Positions 1 to 5,478 of a DNA stretch of 6,008 bases are shown piece after piece. A model generated the notes under the pieces. The model was not told where the DNA came from and did no database searches. It worked only from the letters and a program-made list of their open reading frames with translations. The position numbers were made by a program, and so were the translations under genes. The DNA lies in NCBI GenBank assembly GCA_937891245.1, contig CALAGB010000172.1, positions 1-6,008 of the forward strand, read 5' to 3'. Numbering within the stretch: the first letter of the stretch is position 1; each line of letters starts with the position of its first letter. Origin of the DNA: an uncultured Thermomicrobiales bacterium. Its GTDB lineage: Bacteria; Chloroflexota; Chloroflexia; Thermomicrobiales; Thermomicrobiaceae.

Positions 1-897
1 CAGATGGGCTATCTCTTCAGGAGCAGCGACGCGGCACAGTTTGCGACGTTGCAAGAATCCGCGGCGATGCAGCAGCGGCTCGGCGTGCCGGTCGAGGTAT
101 TGTCGCCGGAGGAGATCGCCGCCCGCTGGCCGCTGATTGTCGTCGACGGACTCGAGGGTGCCACCTACTGTCCGACCGACGGCTCCGGCGCGCCGTCCGA
201 CGTCGCCTATGCCTTCGCGCGCCGCTCGCGCGACATGGGCGCGCGCGTCCTCGAAGGTATCGAGGTGAGCGGCATCACGATCGAAGATGGGCGCGTACGC
301 ACGGTCGAAACGACGCAGGGGCGCATCGCGACGTCGCTGGTGTTGAACGCCGCCGGACCGTGGGCGGGCAAGATTGGCGAGTTGGCCGGGGTCGACATCC
401 CGGTCTATCCGCATCCGCGCCAGGCGTTTTCGGTAACGCCGGTCGATGAACTCGGCGACCTGTTCCCCTTCGCCATCGATCTGGGCACCGGTGTCTATGT
501 GCATCAGGAACCGGCCAGCATCGTGCTTGGTGGCGGCGATCGGGCGCGACCGGCCAGCTTCGAGGCGACGATCGACTGGTCGCGCTTCGAGTACGTCATC
601 GAATCGGCGATTCGGCGCGTTCCGGCGCTGGAGGAGGCGCGCAGTCTGAACGGTTGGTGCGGGTTGCGTGAGATGACGCCCGACGATCACGCGATTCTTG
701 GACCGGTCGATGCGCTGACAGGCATGTGGTGTGCGACCGGCTTCTCCGGGCACGGCTTCATGCACGCCCCGGCTGCGGGTCGGATCGTCGCCGAATGGAT
801 GCTTTCCGGCCAGCCGCCGGCCGATATTGATCCCGCTCCATTCGCGCTCGCGCGCTTTGCGGCCGGGAAGACGACCAAGGCGGGATTTGTTTTCTAG
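1..897 (+). CDS. FAD-dependent oxidoreductase, DAO family (sarcosine/glycine oxidase-like), 5'-truncated
   Basis: This is the C-terminal part of a D-amino-acid-oxidase (DAO) fold flavoenzyme, the family that oxidises secondary amines or glycine-like amino acids with FAD and releases an imine or aldehyde plus H2O2 or reduced acceptor. The frame is open to the left edge (CAG then ATG), and the first visible residues (GYLF, then LGVPVEVLSPEE) match the middle of the family, so the ATG at position 4 is probably internal. About 90-110 residues, including the N-terminal GxGxxG FAD-binding motif, should lie outside the window. Supporting signals are NAAGPWAG near residue 116, where the Rossmann part resumes, and the C-terminal signature GLREMTPDDHAILGP followed by GFSGHGF near residue 246, which contacts FAD in sarcosine oxidase beta-type proteins. 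The exact substrate cannot be read from this fragment. It ends 65 bases before the next gene's chosen start on the same strand, so the two may be co-transcribed. Confidence 0.88.
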   Translation, partial: QMGYLFRSSDAAQFATLQESAAMQQRLGVPVEVLSPEEIAARWPLIVVDGLEGATYCPTDGSGAPSDVAYAFARRSRDMGARVLEGIEVSGITIEDGRVRTVETTQGRIATSLVLNAAGPWAGKIGELAGVDIPVYPHPRQAFSVTPVDELGDLFPFAIDLGTGVYVHQEPASIVLGGGDRARPASFEATIDWSRFEYVIESAIRRVPALEEARSLNGWCGLREMTPDDHAILGPVDALTGMWCATGFSGHGFMHAPAAGRIVAEWMLSGQPPADIDPAPFALARFAAGKTTKAGFVF

Positions 898-952
898 AGC
901 AGTGGGCGACATTTATGGCGCCCATGGCACCAGACGATCACGTTCTCGAAAA

Positions 953-956
953 GGAG
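953..956 (+). promoter_or_regulatory. Shine-Dalgarno site deciding a TTG start
   Basis: GGAG lies within AAAAGGAGACC and is spaced six bases from TTG at 963. It supports TTG rather than the upstream ATG at 915 or ATG at 924 as the start of the glucose-6-phosphate dehydrogenase. Neither upstream ATG has a comparable purine tract at the right distance. Confidence 0.7.
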
Positions 957-962
957 ACCATA

Positions 963-1967
963 TTGCTGACATTGGGCTATAAGGCGTCTGCGGAACAGTT
1001 CGGGCCACGGGAATTGCTCGATTTCGCCGTGGTGGCGGAAGAAGTGGGCTTCGATTCGGTCGTGGTGAGCGATCATTTTCAGCCGTGGCGACACCATAGC
1101 GGCCACTCCCCGTTTTCGTTCGCCTGGCTGGCGGCGGTTGGTGAGCGGACGAGCCGGGTGAAGCTCGGCACGAGCGTCGTGACGCCAACCTTTCGTTACC
1201 ACCCGAGCATCGTGGCGCAGGCGATGGGGACGCTCGGTGTCCTCTTCCCGAATCGCGTGCTGCTCGGCGTCGGCACCGGTGAATCGCTAAACGAGGTGCC
1301 GTCGATCGGCGTCAAATGGCCGGCGTTCAAGGAGCGCTTCGGTCGGCTGAAGGAAGCGGTCACGCTGATGGAGCGGCTCTGGTCCGAGGACCGCGTCACC
1401 TTCGAGGGCGAGTACTATCGAACCGAGAAGGCAACGGTCTACGACAAGCCGGAACAGCCGATTCCGCTCTATATTGCCGGCTCGGGACCCAGCGCGGCGC
1501 GACTGGCCGGCCGCGTGGCGTCGGGCTTCATCTGCACCAGCGGCAAGGCGCCGGCGCTGTACAGCGAAACGCTGATCCCGGCCGTCAAGGAGGGCGCCAG
1601 TAAGGCAGGGCGCGACATGAACGATATTGAGTTGATGATCGAAATGAAGGTCTCCTACGATCACGATCACGAACGCGCCATGGCCGACACCAAGCACTGG
1701 GCGGCGCTCGCCCTGACACCCGAACAGAAGGCGGGTGTCGAGGATCCGATCGAAATGGAGCGGCTTGCCGATAGCTTGCCGGTCGACCAGGCGGCCAGTC
1801 GCTGGATCGTCTCGACCGATCCGGACGAGCACATTTCACATATCAAGCCGTATCTCGATCTCGGTTTCACCCACCTTGTCTTCCATGCGCCCGGCACCGA
1901 TCAGGAGCGTTTCCTCCGGCTCTATGGCGAGGAAGTCTTGCCGAAGCTGCGGGAGATGGGGAAGTAG
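963..1967 (+). CDS. fgd: F420-dependent glucose-6-phosphate dehydrogenase
   Basis: This cytoplasmic enzyme of the luciferase-like (LLM) TIM-barrel superfamily oxidises glucose-6-phosphate to 6-phosphogluconolactone and reduces coenzyme F420 to F420H2. The protein follows mycobacterial FGD1 closely from end to end. With the TTG start it is 334 residues (FGD1 is 336), and every FGD1 active-site residue I can recall is present: Glu11, Asp37-His38 in SDHFQPW, Trp42, Glu107 in GVGTGE, and the phosphate-binding Lys195 (CTSGK), Lys256 (PEQK) and Arg280 (SRWIV). These correspond to E13, D39, H40, W44, E109, K198, K259 and R283. I chose TTG at 963 because GGAG at 953-956 lies six bases upstream and the protein then begins like FGD1 (LGYKASAEQF). 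An in-frame ATG at 915 would add 16 poorly conserved residues and has no clear ribosome-binding site. It sits between the FAD oxidoreductase and a cytochrome lipoprotein, all on the + strand. Confidence 0.95.
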   Translation: MLTLGYKASAEQFGPRELLDFAVVAEEVGFDSVVVSDHFQPWRHHSGHSPFSFAWLAAVGERTSRVKLGTSVVTPTFRYHPSIVAQAMGTLGVLFPNRVLLGVGTGESLNEVPSIGVKWPAFKERFGRLKEAVTLMERLWSEDRVTFEGEYYRTEKATVYDKPEQPIPLYIAGSGPSAARLAGRVASGFICTSGKAPALYSETLIPAVKEGASKAGRDMNDIELMIEMKVSYDHDHERAMADTKHWAALALTPEQKAGVEDPIEMERLADSLPVDQAASRWIVSTDPDEHISHIKPYLDLGFTHLVFHAPGTDQERFLRLYGEEVLPKLREMGK

Positions 1968-1985
1968 GACGGGAACGCCCGTCCT
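1966..1985 (+). terminator. Stem-loop overlapping the fgd stop codon
   Basis: An 8-bp perfect stem, AGGACGGG (1966-1973) with CCCGTCCT (1978-1985), has an AACG tetraloop and begins inside the TAG stop codon. It could act as a transcript 3' end or an attenuator between fgd and the cytochrome gene. No T-run follows (next bases are CACCCCC), so a classic intrinsic terminator is not shown. A processing or stabilising hairpin is equally possible. Confidence 0.35.
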
Positions 1986-2009
1986 CACCCCCGGCCCGAA
2001 CCTCTCGAA

Positions 2010-2032
2010 CTCTCCCTTCACTGGAGGGAGAG
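2010..2032 (+). promoter_or_regulatory. Hairpin burying the purine-rich ribosome-binding region of the cytochrome lipoprotein gene
   Basis: CTCTCCCTTC (2010-2019) pairs with GGAGGGAGAG (2023-2032) around a three-base ACT loop. This makes a 10-bp stem with one T·G wobble. The right arm contains the only Shine-Dalgarno-like purine tract ahead of the GTG start at 2044. The stretch from about 1984, rich in CTCACCCCCGGCCC and CTCTCCC, also resembles dispersed C-rich repeats I associate with Chloroflexota intergenic regions. That resemblance is from memory and is untested. Confidence 0.4.
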
Positions 2033-2043
2033 AAACCCCTCTC

Positions 2044-2505
2044 GTGCCTCCCTGGCGCGGGAAGACGTTGCTGATCATTGTCGTCGGCTGCTTGTTGTTG
2101 ACGGCCTGCGGTTCAAGCCGTGGTCCGACCGCGACCGGGAGTGGCGCGCCACGCATGGTGCGGCAGGCTGTCGCTTCCCCGCCCGCGGTGACGGTGGTGC
2201 CGACCGTTGGTCCCAGCGCGTCGCAGCCGGTGAGCTATCACTTCGATGTGCAGCCGATCCTGACGAGCGCATGTGGCAGCTGTCACGGCGGCCAGGGTGG
2301 GCTCTGGATTGACAACTATGAGCTGGTGATGCGCGGCGGCGCTTCGGGCGCGATCGTTGTGCCGGGTAAGCCCGATGAGAGCGAACTCTATCTGCGTATC
2401 ACCAGCCAATCGACACCTGCGATGCCGCTCAATAGCCCGCCGCTCAGTCAGTCAGAGATCAGTACGATCCGCGACTGGATTGCTGAGGGCGCGCCAAAGA
2501 ACTGA
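2044..2505 (+). CDS. Lipid-anchored single-haem c-type cytochrome domain protein
   Basis: This 153-residue protein is predicted to be exported and lipidated. Residues 1-7 form a short basic n-region (WRGK), residues 8-19 are hydrophobic, and LTAC gives a lipobox with Cys22 as the modified residue. A Ser/Pro/Thr/Val-rich linker (about 23-62) leads into a c-type cytochrome domain. That domain has YHFDVQPIL, the covalent haem motif CGSCH (77-81), PGKPDESELYLRI (107-119), and a probable axial methionine at Met127 (MPL). It ends in an IRDWIAEGAP helix (142-151). This pattern matches the small cytochrome C domain found in planctomycete-type and related proteins, and it suggests an electron carrier at the outer face of the membrane. 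GTG at 2044 is the only start between the fgd stop and the signal sequence. The reading frame stays open upstream through fgd, but that portion does not look like protein. The redox partner is unknown. Confidence 0.82.
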   Translation: MPPWRGKTLLIIVVGCLLLTACGSSRGPTATGSGAPRMVRQAVASPPAVTVVPTVGPSASQPVSYHFDVQPILTSACGSCHGGQGGLWIDNYELVMRGGASGAIVVPGKPDESELYLRITSQSTPAMPLNSPPLSQSEISTIRDWIAEGAPKN

Positions 2506-2507
2506 AA

Positions 2508-2558
2508 ACTCGCGCAGAGATCTTTAAACATAGATCCCCTCTGCGTCTCTGCGCGAGT
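2508..2558. repeat. Perfect 13-bp inverted repeat with tandem CTCTGCGY units, possible terminator or dispersed repeat
   Basis: ACTCGCGCAGAGA (2508-2520) is exactly complementary to TCTCTGCGCGAGT (2546-2558), with 25 bases between, starting three bases after the cytochrome stop codon. The right side also contains two tandem octamers, CTCTGCGT and CTCTGCGC (2539-2554). An alternative smaller pairing is GATCT (2519-2523) with AGATC (2532-2536). No T-run follows on the + strand. The minus strand has only four Ts, from AAAA at 2505-2508. The CGCAGAGACGCAGAG-like core resembles a short repeat seen between genes in many environmental bacterial genomes, as far as I can recall. Confidence 0.55.
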
Positions 2559-2674
2559 GAATCGTTACCCCCTCCACCGACTCCGCCAGTTGCCCAGAGC
2601 AGCATGTGTTGAATCCGCGGTCGTCCGGTGTGTGGCCGGGCCTCCAGATTTGGGCGCAAGCTTCGGATAGTTCC

Positions 2675-2740
2675 GGGCCACGCAGACAACTACGATCGAA
2701 GCCGTTGAATGAGTTCGATCGAGAGGATGCTACGTGGCCC
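2675..2740 (+). promoter_or_regulatory. Nested stem-loop pairing with the GTG start codon of the downstream LLM gene
   Basis: An outer stem pairs GGGCCACG (2675-2682) with CGTGGCCC (2733-2740). After one mismatch it continues with AG (2684-2685) against CT (2730-2731). An inner stem pairs CGATCGAA (2693-2700) with TTCGATCG (2714-2721) around a 13-base loop. The start codon GTG (2734-2736) lies inside the outer stem, while the Shine-Dalgarno tract AGAGGA (2722-2727) sits in the internal loop. In RNA this could limit ribosome access. In DNA the inner arms could be an operator. The pairing is read directly from the sequence; the function is inferred. Confidence 0.45.
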
Positions 2741-3693
2741 ATCGAAAACCATTTCGCTTCGGCGTAATCAACGAGACACCATTACCGACCGGGGAGTGGT
2801 TCGCTCAGCTCCGGCGGATCGAGGAGCTTGGGTTTGCGACGTTCTTGATTCGCGATCACCTGACGCCCGATTTCTTCGGCGATCAGTTCGCGCCCTTGGT
2901 CGCGCTTACCGCCGCAGCTGGCGCGACGAGCACGATCCGCCTGGGCACGCTGGTGATCGACAATGACTTCCGTCATCCGACGCTGCTCGCCAAGGAAGCT
3001 GCGACGCTCGACCAGCTCTCCGGTGGACGCTTCGAACTCGGACTCGGTGCCGGCTGGATGCGTCGCGAATACGACGCGGCCGGGCTACCCTACGACCGCG
3101 CCGGTCTTCGTATCGATCGACTGGAGGAGTCGATCGCCGTGCTCAAGGGGCTCTTCGCCGGGGGCGCGTTCCGTCACGATGGGACGCACTACCAGATCGA
3201 TCAGCTGGAGAATTACCCGCGTCCAGCGCAGCGACCGCATCCGACGCTGCTGATCGGCGGTGGCAAACGCCGGGTGCTGACGCTCGCCGGACGCGAGGCG
3301 GACATCGTGAGCATCCTGACGACATCGGTCGCGAGCGGCAGTGTCGAGGATGATCCGAGCGAGCGCCTGGCACCGGCCGTTCGCCAAAAGCTCGGCTGGA
3401 TTCGTGACGGAGCCGGCGAGCGGTTCGACCAGATCGAGTTGAATCTCATCCCGACGCTCCTGCCGGCCGACGATCCGCGTCAATGCGCCGCCGAATTGAT
3501 CGCCGAACGCGGTTGGAACGGCGTCACTGTCGATGATGTGCTGGCGATGCCCTCGCTCCTCTTCGGGAGCGAAGACGACATGATCGATACGCTGGTGCGC
3601 CGCCGCGATGAATACGGCTTCTCGTACTACATCGTCTCTGACGAACGAATCGACCAGTTCGCCCCGATCGTCCAGCAGTTGGGTGGACAGTAG
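2734..3693 (+). CDS. LLM-class F420-dependent oxidoreductase (MSMEG_2516-like)
   Basis: This 319-residue luciferase-like monooxygenase-family TIM barrel probably transfers hydride between F420 and an unknown organic substrate in the cytoplasm. Visible family features are FRFGV at the N-terminus (7-11), the helix-strand unit ending in IRDHL (39-43), RLGTLV (69-74) followed by RHPTLLAKEAATLDQLSGGR (80-99), and the barrel strand ELGLGAGW (101-108). Later come PHPTLLIGGGKRRVL and a C-terminal SEDDMIDTLVRRRDEYGFSYYIV segment. This layout resembles the TIGR03621 group of probable F420 enzymes. It is clearly distinct from the neighbouring glucose-6-phosphate dehydrogenase, because it lacks the SDHFQPW and CTSGK sugar-phosphate residues. 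The GTG start has AGAGGA six bases upstream and lies within a predicted hairpin. A preceding 228-base gap suggests its own transcript. FMN rather than F420 use cannot be excluded, and the substrate is unknown. Confidence 0.88.
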   Translation: MAHRKPFRFGVINETPLPTGEWFAQLRRIEELGFATFLIRDHLTPDFFGDQFAPLVALTAAAGATSTIRLGTLVIDNDFRHPTLLAKEAATLDQLSGGRFELGLGAGWMRREYDAAGLPYDRAGLRIDRLEESIAVLKGLFAGGAFRHDGTHYQIDQLENYPRPAQRPHPTLLIGGGKRRVLTLAGREADIVSILTTSVASGSVEDDPSERLAPAVRQKLGWIRDGAGERFDQIELNLIPTLLPADDPRQCAAELIAERGWNGVTVDDVLAMPSLLFGSEDDMIDTLVRRRDEYGFSYYIVSDERIDQFAPIVQQLGGQ

Positions 3694-3695
3694 CG

Positions 3696-3738
3696 GTGGG
3701 GAACGGGTGGGCGGCCCTCGCCCGCGGACGGTCCCCGC
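3696..3738. terminator. GC-rich two-stem hairpin between convergent genes, likely bidirectional terminator
   Basis: The 54-base gap between convergent stop codons folds into two coaxial stems. The outer stem pairs GTGGGGA (3696-3702) with TCCCCGC (3732-3738), and the inner stem pairs GTGGGCG (3707-3713) with CGCCCGC (3719-3725) around a GCCCT loop. Each stem has seven pairs including one T·G. There is no T-run on either side, so termination would be hairpin-driven or Rho-assisted. The placement is what argues for a terminator. Confidence 0.45.
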
Positions 3739-3747
3739 TCCTCCCCT

Positions 3748-4512
3748 TCAGATCACCTTGTCGATTTGGGCGAACGTTTCGATGACGACGTCGGGTTGGG
3801 CGGCTTCGAGGTCCGCTTCGGTGAAGATGCCGGTGCGGACGAGGATGCCGGTCAGGCCGAGCCGTTTGGCCGGCATGATGTCTTGCAAGAGATCGTCGCT
3901 GACAATCGCGACGTCTTCCGGTGGCAACCCGAGCGCGCGAAAGCCGGCCCGGAAGAAGGGCGCGGCCGGTTTGCCGACGACGCGGGCACGTTTACCGGTG
4001 ACGTATTCGAGGCCGCGTATGAAGGCACCGGCATCGAGGGTCGGGCCCTGGGCGGTGATCCAGTATTTGCCTCGATGCATGGCAACGAGTGTGGCACCGT
4101 TGAGGAGCAGCCGGAAGGCGTGATTGAGTGCGGCGTACGTAAAATTGTTCTCGGCGCCGCCAATGACAACAACCTTCGCATCCATGCCGTTTGTCAGTGG
4201 GACGCCTTCGAAATCCCCGGCGACATCGCCGGTGGTGATCAAATAGCAGGGCTGGCCGGGGAAGCGACGGCGCAGGTAGGCGGCGGTCGCGGCTCCGGCC
4301 GTGATGATCTCCTCATCATGCACGTCGAAGCCGATACGCCGCATCAACGCGCCGAGCGAATGGCGAGTGCGCACGGTGGTGTTGGTCAGGAGACGAAAGG
4401 GGAGCTGGCGACGCCGTAAATCGGCGAGCGCTTCGATCGAACCTGGTATCGGGTCAGTATCAATGCGCAGCACACCATCAACATCGATCAGAAGGCCTCG
4501 AATCTCGGCCAT
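3748..4512 (-). CDS. HAD-IIA family hydrolase (LHPP/HDHD2-like phosphatase)
   Basis: This 254-residue haloacid-dehalogenase superfamily protein of subclass IIA is probably a cytoplasmic phosphatase for a small phosphorylated metabolite. Motif I is LLIDVDGVL, with nucleophile Asp10 and Asp12. Motif II is LLTNTT (41-46), motif III contains Lys181 in VGKP, and motif IV is VSDDLLQDI (204-212). The cap domain lies between motifs II and III. The acidic residues of motif IV are intact, but Ser replaces the usual Gly in GDD. I chose ATG at 4512 because AGGAG lies just upstream and the protein then begins as the family does (MAEIRGLL). Starts at GTG 4536 or ATG 4533 are also in frame and overlap the upstream stop in a GTGATG arrangement, which would imply translational coupling and add eight or seven residues. 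It is the downstream gene of a probable two-gene operon with the aspartate dehydrogenase. The substrate is not identifiable from sequence. Confidence 0.9.
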   Translation of the reverse strand: MAEIRGLLIDVDGVLRIDTDPIPGSIEALADLRRRQLPFRLLTNTTVRTRHSLGALMRRIGFDVHDEEIITAGAATAAYLRRRFPGQPCYLITTGDVAGDFEGVPLTNGMDAKVVVIGGAENNFTYAALNHAFRLLLNGATLVAMHRGKYWITAQGPTLDAGAFIRGLEYVTGKRARVVGKPAAPFFRAGFRALGLPPEDVAIVSDDLLQDIMPAKRLGLTGILVRTGIFTEADLEAAQPDVVIETFAQIDKVI

Positions 4513-4532
4513 CGCTCTCCTCGATTCCGTCA

Positions 4533-4536
4533 TCAC
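4533..4536 (-). promoter_or_regulatory. Stop/start overlap, possible translational coupling
   Basis: Read on the minus strand, GTGATG contains the TGA stop of the aspartate dehydrogenase (4535-4533). That stop overlaps an in-frame GTG (4536-4534) and abuts an in-frame ATG (4533-4531) of the HAD hydrolase. Either ribosomes restart here, or they use the better-supported ATG at 4512 with its AGGAG site. In both cases the two genes are almost certainly one transcript. Confidence 0.55.
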
Positions 4537-5321
4537 CCCACGAAAATGGGCGTTCGCGCCCCGAGCAATGTGTTGAGAATACTCATGGCAACCAGCCGTC
4601 CGGTGCGCGGGTTCTCATCGGTCGGAATGCCCTGCACCTCGAAGCGCAGCTGGCCAAAGCTGCCTTCGGCCGTGATCTCGTGCTGATTCCGCGTGACGGC
4701 GGGGTCGGCGATGATCTCGACCTGTGTCCGGTCGAGCCCGAGACCGGCCAGACTGACGGCGGCGGTGACATTGACGCTCGCGGGATACTTGATCGCCGCC
4801 TCACGGGCAACGCCGTAGAAGACCGTTTGTGGCGCGCTGAGCGGAGGGGTATCGTTCCCCAGGAGCGTGCTCGGCGGCTTGCGCACGGTGTGCGTCACCC
4901 GATCGAGCCCGCCGAGCCGGGCGGCGGCGATAGCGTCGAGTGCCCCGATCGCGCCGGAGGCGACTTTCATGCGGGTGCCGCCCTCTTCGGCAGCCTCCAG
5001 TAGTGCCTGATACACCTCGTCATGCGCCAGCACCCCGACGCTGACCGCGATCATGTTAAATCCGGAACGGAGTGTCGCGGGACCGTGTTCGCGCAGGCCA
5101 TCGTGCCCGGCGATCTCGACGACCACATCCGGCCTTAGCGCCAGCAGTTGATCGAGCGTCGCGACGAGCGGGATCTCGACCTTTCGTGGCCGCGTTGGAT
5201 CGCGCACCAACGCCCCCACAATGTCGATGCTGTCGATGCCGCGTTCTTCGAGCAGATGAACGACTCCCTGGCCGATCGTGCCCAGTCCGATAAACCCCAC
5301 GCGGAGCGGCGCGTTCGCCAT
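4533..5321 (-). CDS. nadX: L-aspartate dehydrogenase (DUF108 family)
   Basis: This 262-residue NAD(P)-dependent dehydrogenase belongs to the aspartate dehydrogenase family. The family converts L-aspartate to iminoaspartate, either feeding quinolinate and de novo NAD synthesis in place of L-aspartate oxidase or releasing oxaloacetate and ammonia. The Rossmann motif GLGTIG is at 12-17. Further family signatures are VVEIAGHDGLREHG, then SVGVLAHD, then VASGAIGALDAIAAARLGGLD, then the KPP segment, then YPASVNVTAAVSLAGLGLD. IADPAVTRNQHEI follows, with the expected catalytic histidine near residue 214, and the C-terminus carries the usual NPRTG. The ATG has a strong GGGGGAGGT Shine-Dalgarno site (complement of 5327-5335). 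No nadA or nadC is in the window, so a NAD-synthesis role is not shown by context. It is transcribed divergently from the hydroxypyruvate isomerase and ends in overlap with possible starts of the HAD hydrolase. Other amino-acid dehydrogenase activities within the family are possible. Confidence 0.9.
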   Translation of the reverse strand: MANAPLRVGFIGLGTIGQGVVHLLEERGIDSIDIVGALVRDPTRPRKVEIPLVATLDQLLALRPDVVVEIAGHDGLREHGPATLRSGFNMIAVSVGVLAHDEVYQALLEAAEEGGTRMKVASGAIGALDAIAAARLGGLDRVTHTVRKPPSTLLGNDTPPLSAPQTVFYGVAREAAIKYPASVNVTAAVSLAGLGLDRTQVEIIADPAVTRNQHEITAEGSFGQLRFEVQGIPTDENPRTGRLVAMSILNTLLGARTPIFVG

Positions 5322-5478
5322 GGCGTACCTCCCCCAACCAATGCCTTATCGTTGACTCACGAGGTGGATAATAAACCATTGCGGCGCTTCGCGGCAGCAG
5401 GGCGTTGCGGGCAGATCGCAGTCCTTGCGATACTGTCGCGTCAGGGCACCGAGCCGCACCGGAACGATTGGGGGTCGC
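5322..5478. promoter_or_regulatory. Divergent promoter region between nadX-like and hyi-like genes
   Basis: These 157 bases should carry the promoters for both directions. On the minus strand TATTAT (complement of 5368-5373) is a possible -10 hexamer about 47 bases before the aspartate dehydrogenase ATG, but I see no good -35 at the right distance. On the + strand TTGACT (5352-5357) resembles a -35, but the AT-rich GATAAT at 5367-5372 is too close to be its partner. The only clear symmetric element is the palindrome at 5412-5435. Precise promoter calls are not supported. Confidence 0.4.
5412..5435. promoter_or_regulatory. Palindrome in the divergent spacer, candidate operator
   Basis: ATCGCA (5415-5420) and TGCGAT (5426-5431) are perfect inverted arms around GTCCT. 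They are flanked by CAG (5412-5414) and, one base out of register, CTG (5433-5435). The size and centre spacing suit a dimeric transcription factor site, placed 44 bases before the hydroxypyruvate isomerase ATG. A 6-bp arm alone can arise by chance in GC-rich DNA. Confidence 0.3.

Noticed and set aside
1287..1832. Minus-strand open frame of 181 codons.
   Set aside because: It is a shadow of fgd, which is unambiguous on the + strand.
1735..2043. Open frame upstream of the cytochrome lipoprotein that would make a 256-residue protein.
   Set aside because: This part overlaps fgd in another frame, reads as low-complexity Arg/Ser-rich translation, and would bury the signal peptide and lipobox inside the protein. 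GTG at 2044 is the sensible start.
2559..2674. Possible promoter for the second LLM gene, including TTGAAT at 2609-2614.
   Set aside because: No acceptable -10 hexamer lies 16-18 bases downstream, and no other convincing -35/-10 pair is visible, so I do not annotate one.
2524..2742. Minus-strand open frame of 72 codons in the intergenic gap.
   Set aside because: It is formed partly from the inverted repeat at 2508-2558 and the 5' structure of the LLM gene, has no clear ribosome-binding site, and shows no domain. The repeat explains the sequence better.
3766..4419. Plus-strand open frame of 217 codons.
   Set aside because: It is the antisense of the HAD hydrolase, whose catalytic motifs are all intact on the minus strand. 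The + strand translation is Gly/Asp/Glu-rich with no family signature.
5352..5372. TTGACT plus GATAAT as a + strand promoter for the hydroxypyruvate isomerase gene.
   Set aside because: The hexamers are only nine bases apart, far short of the 16-18 needed for a sigma70-type promoter.
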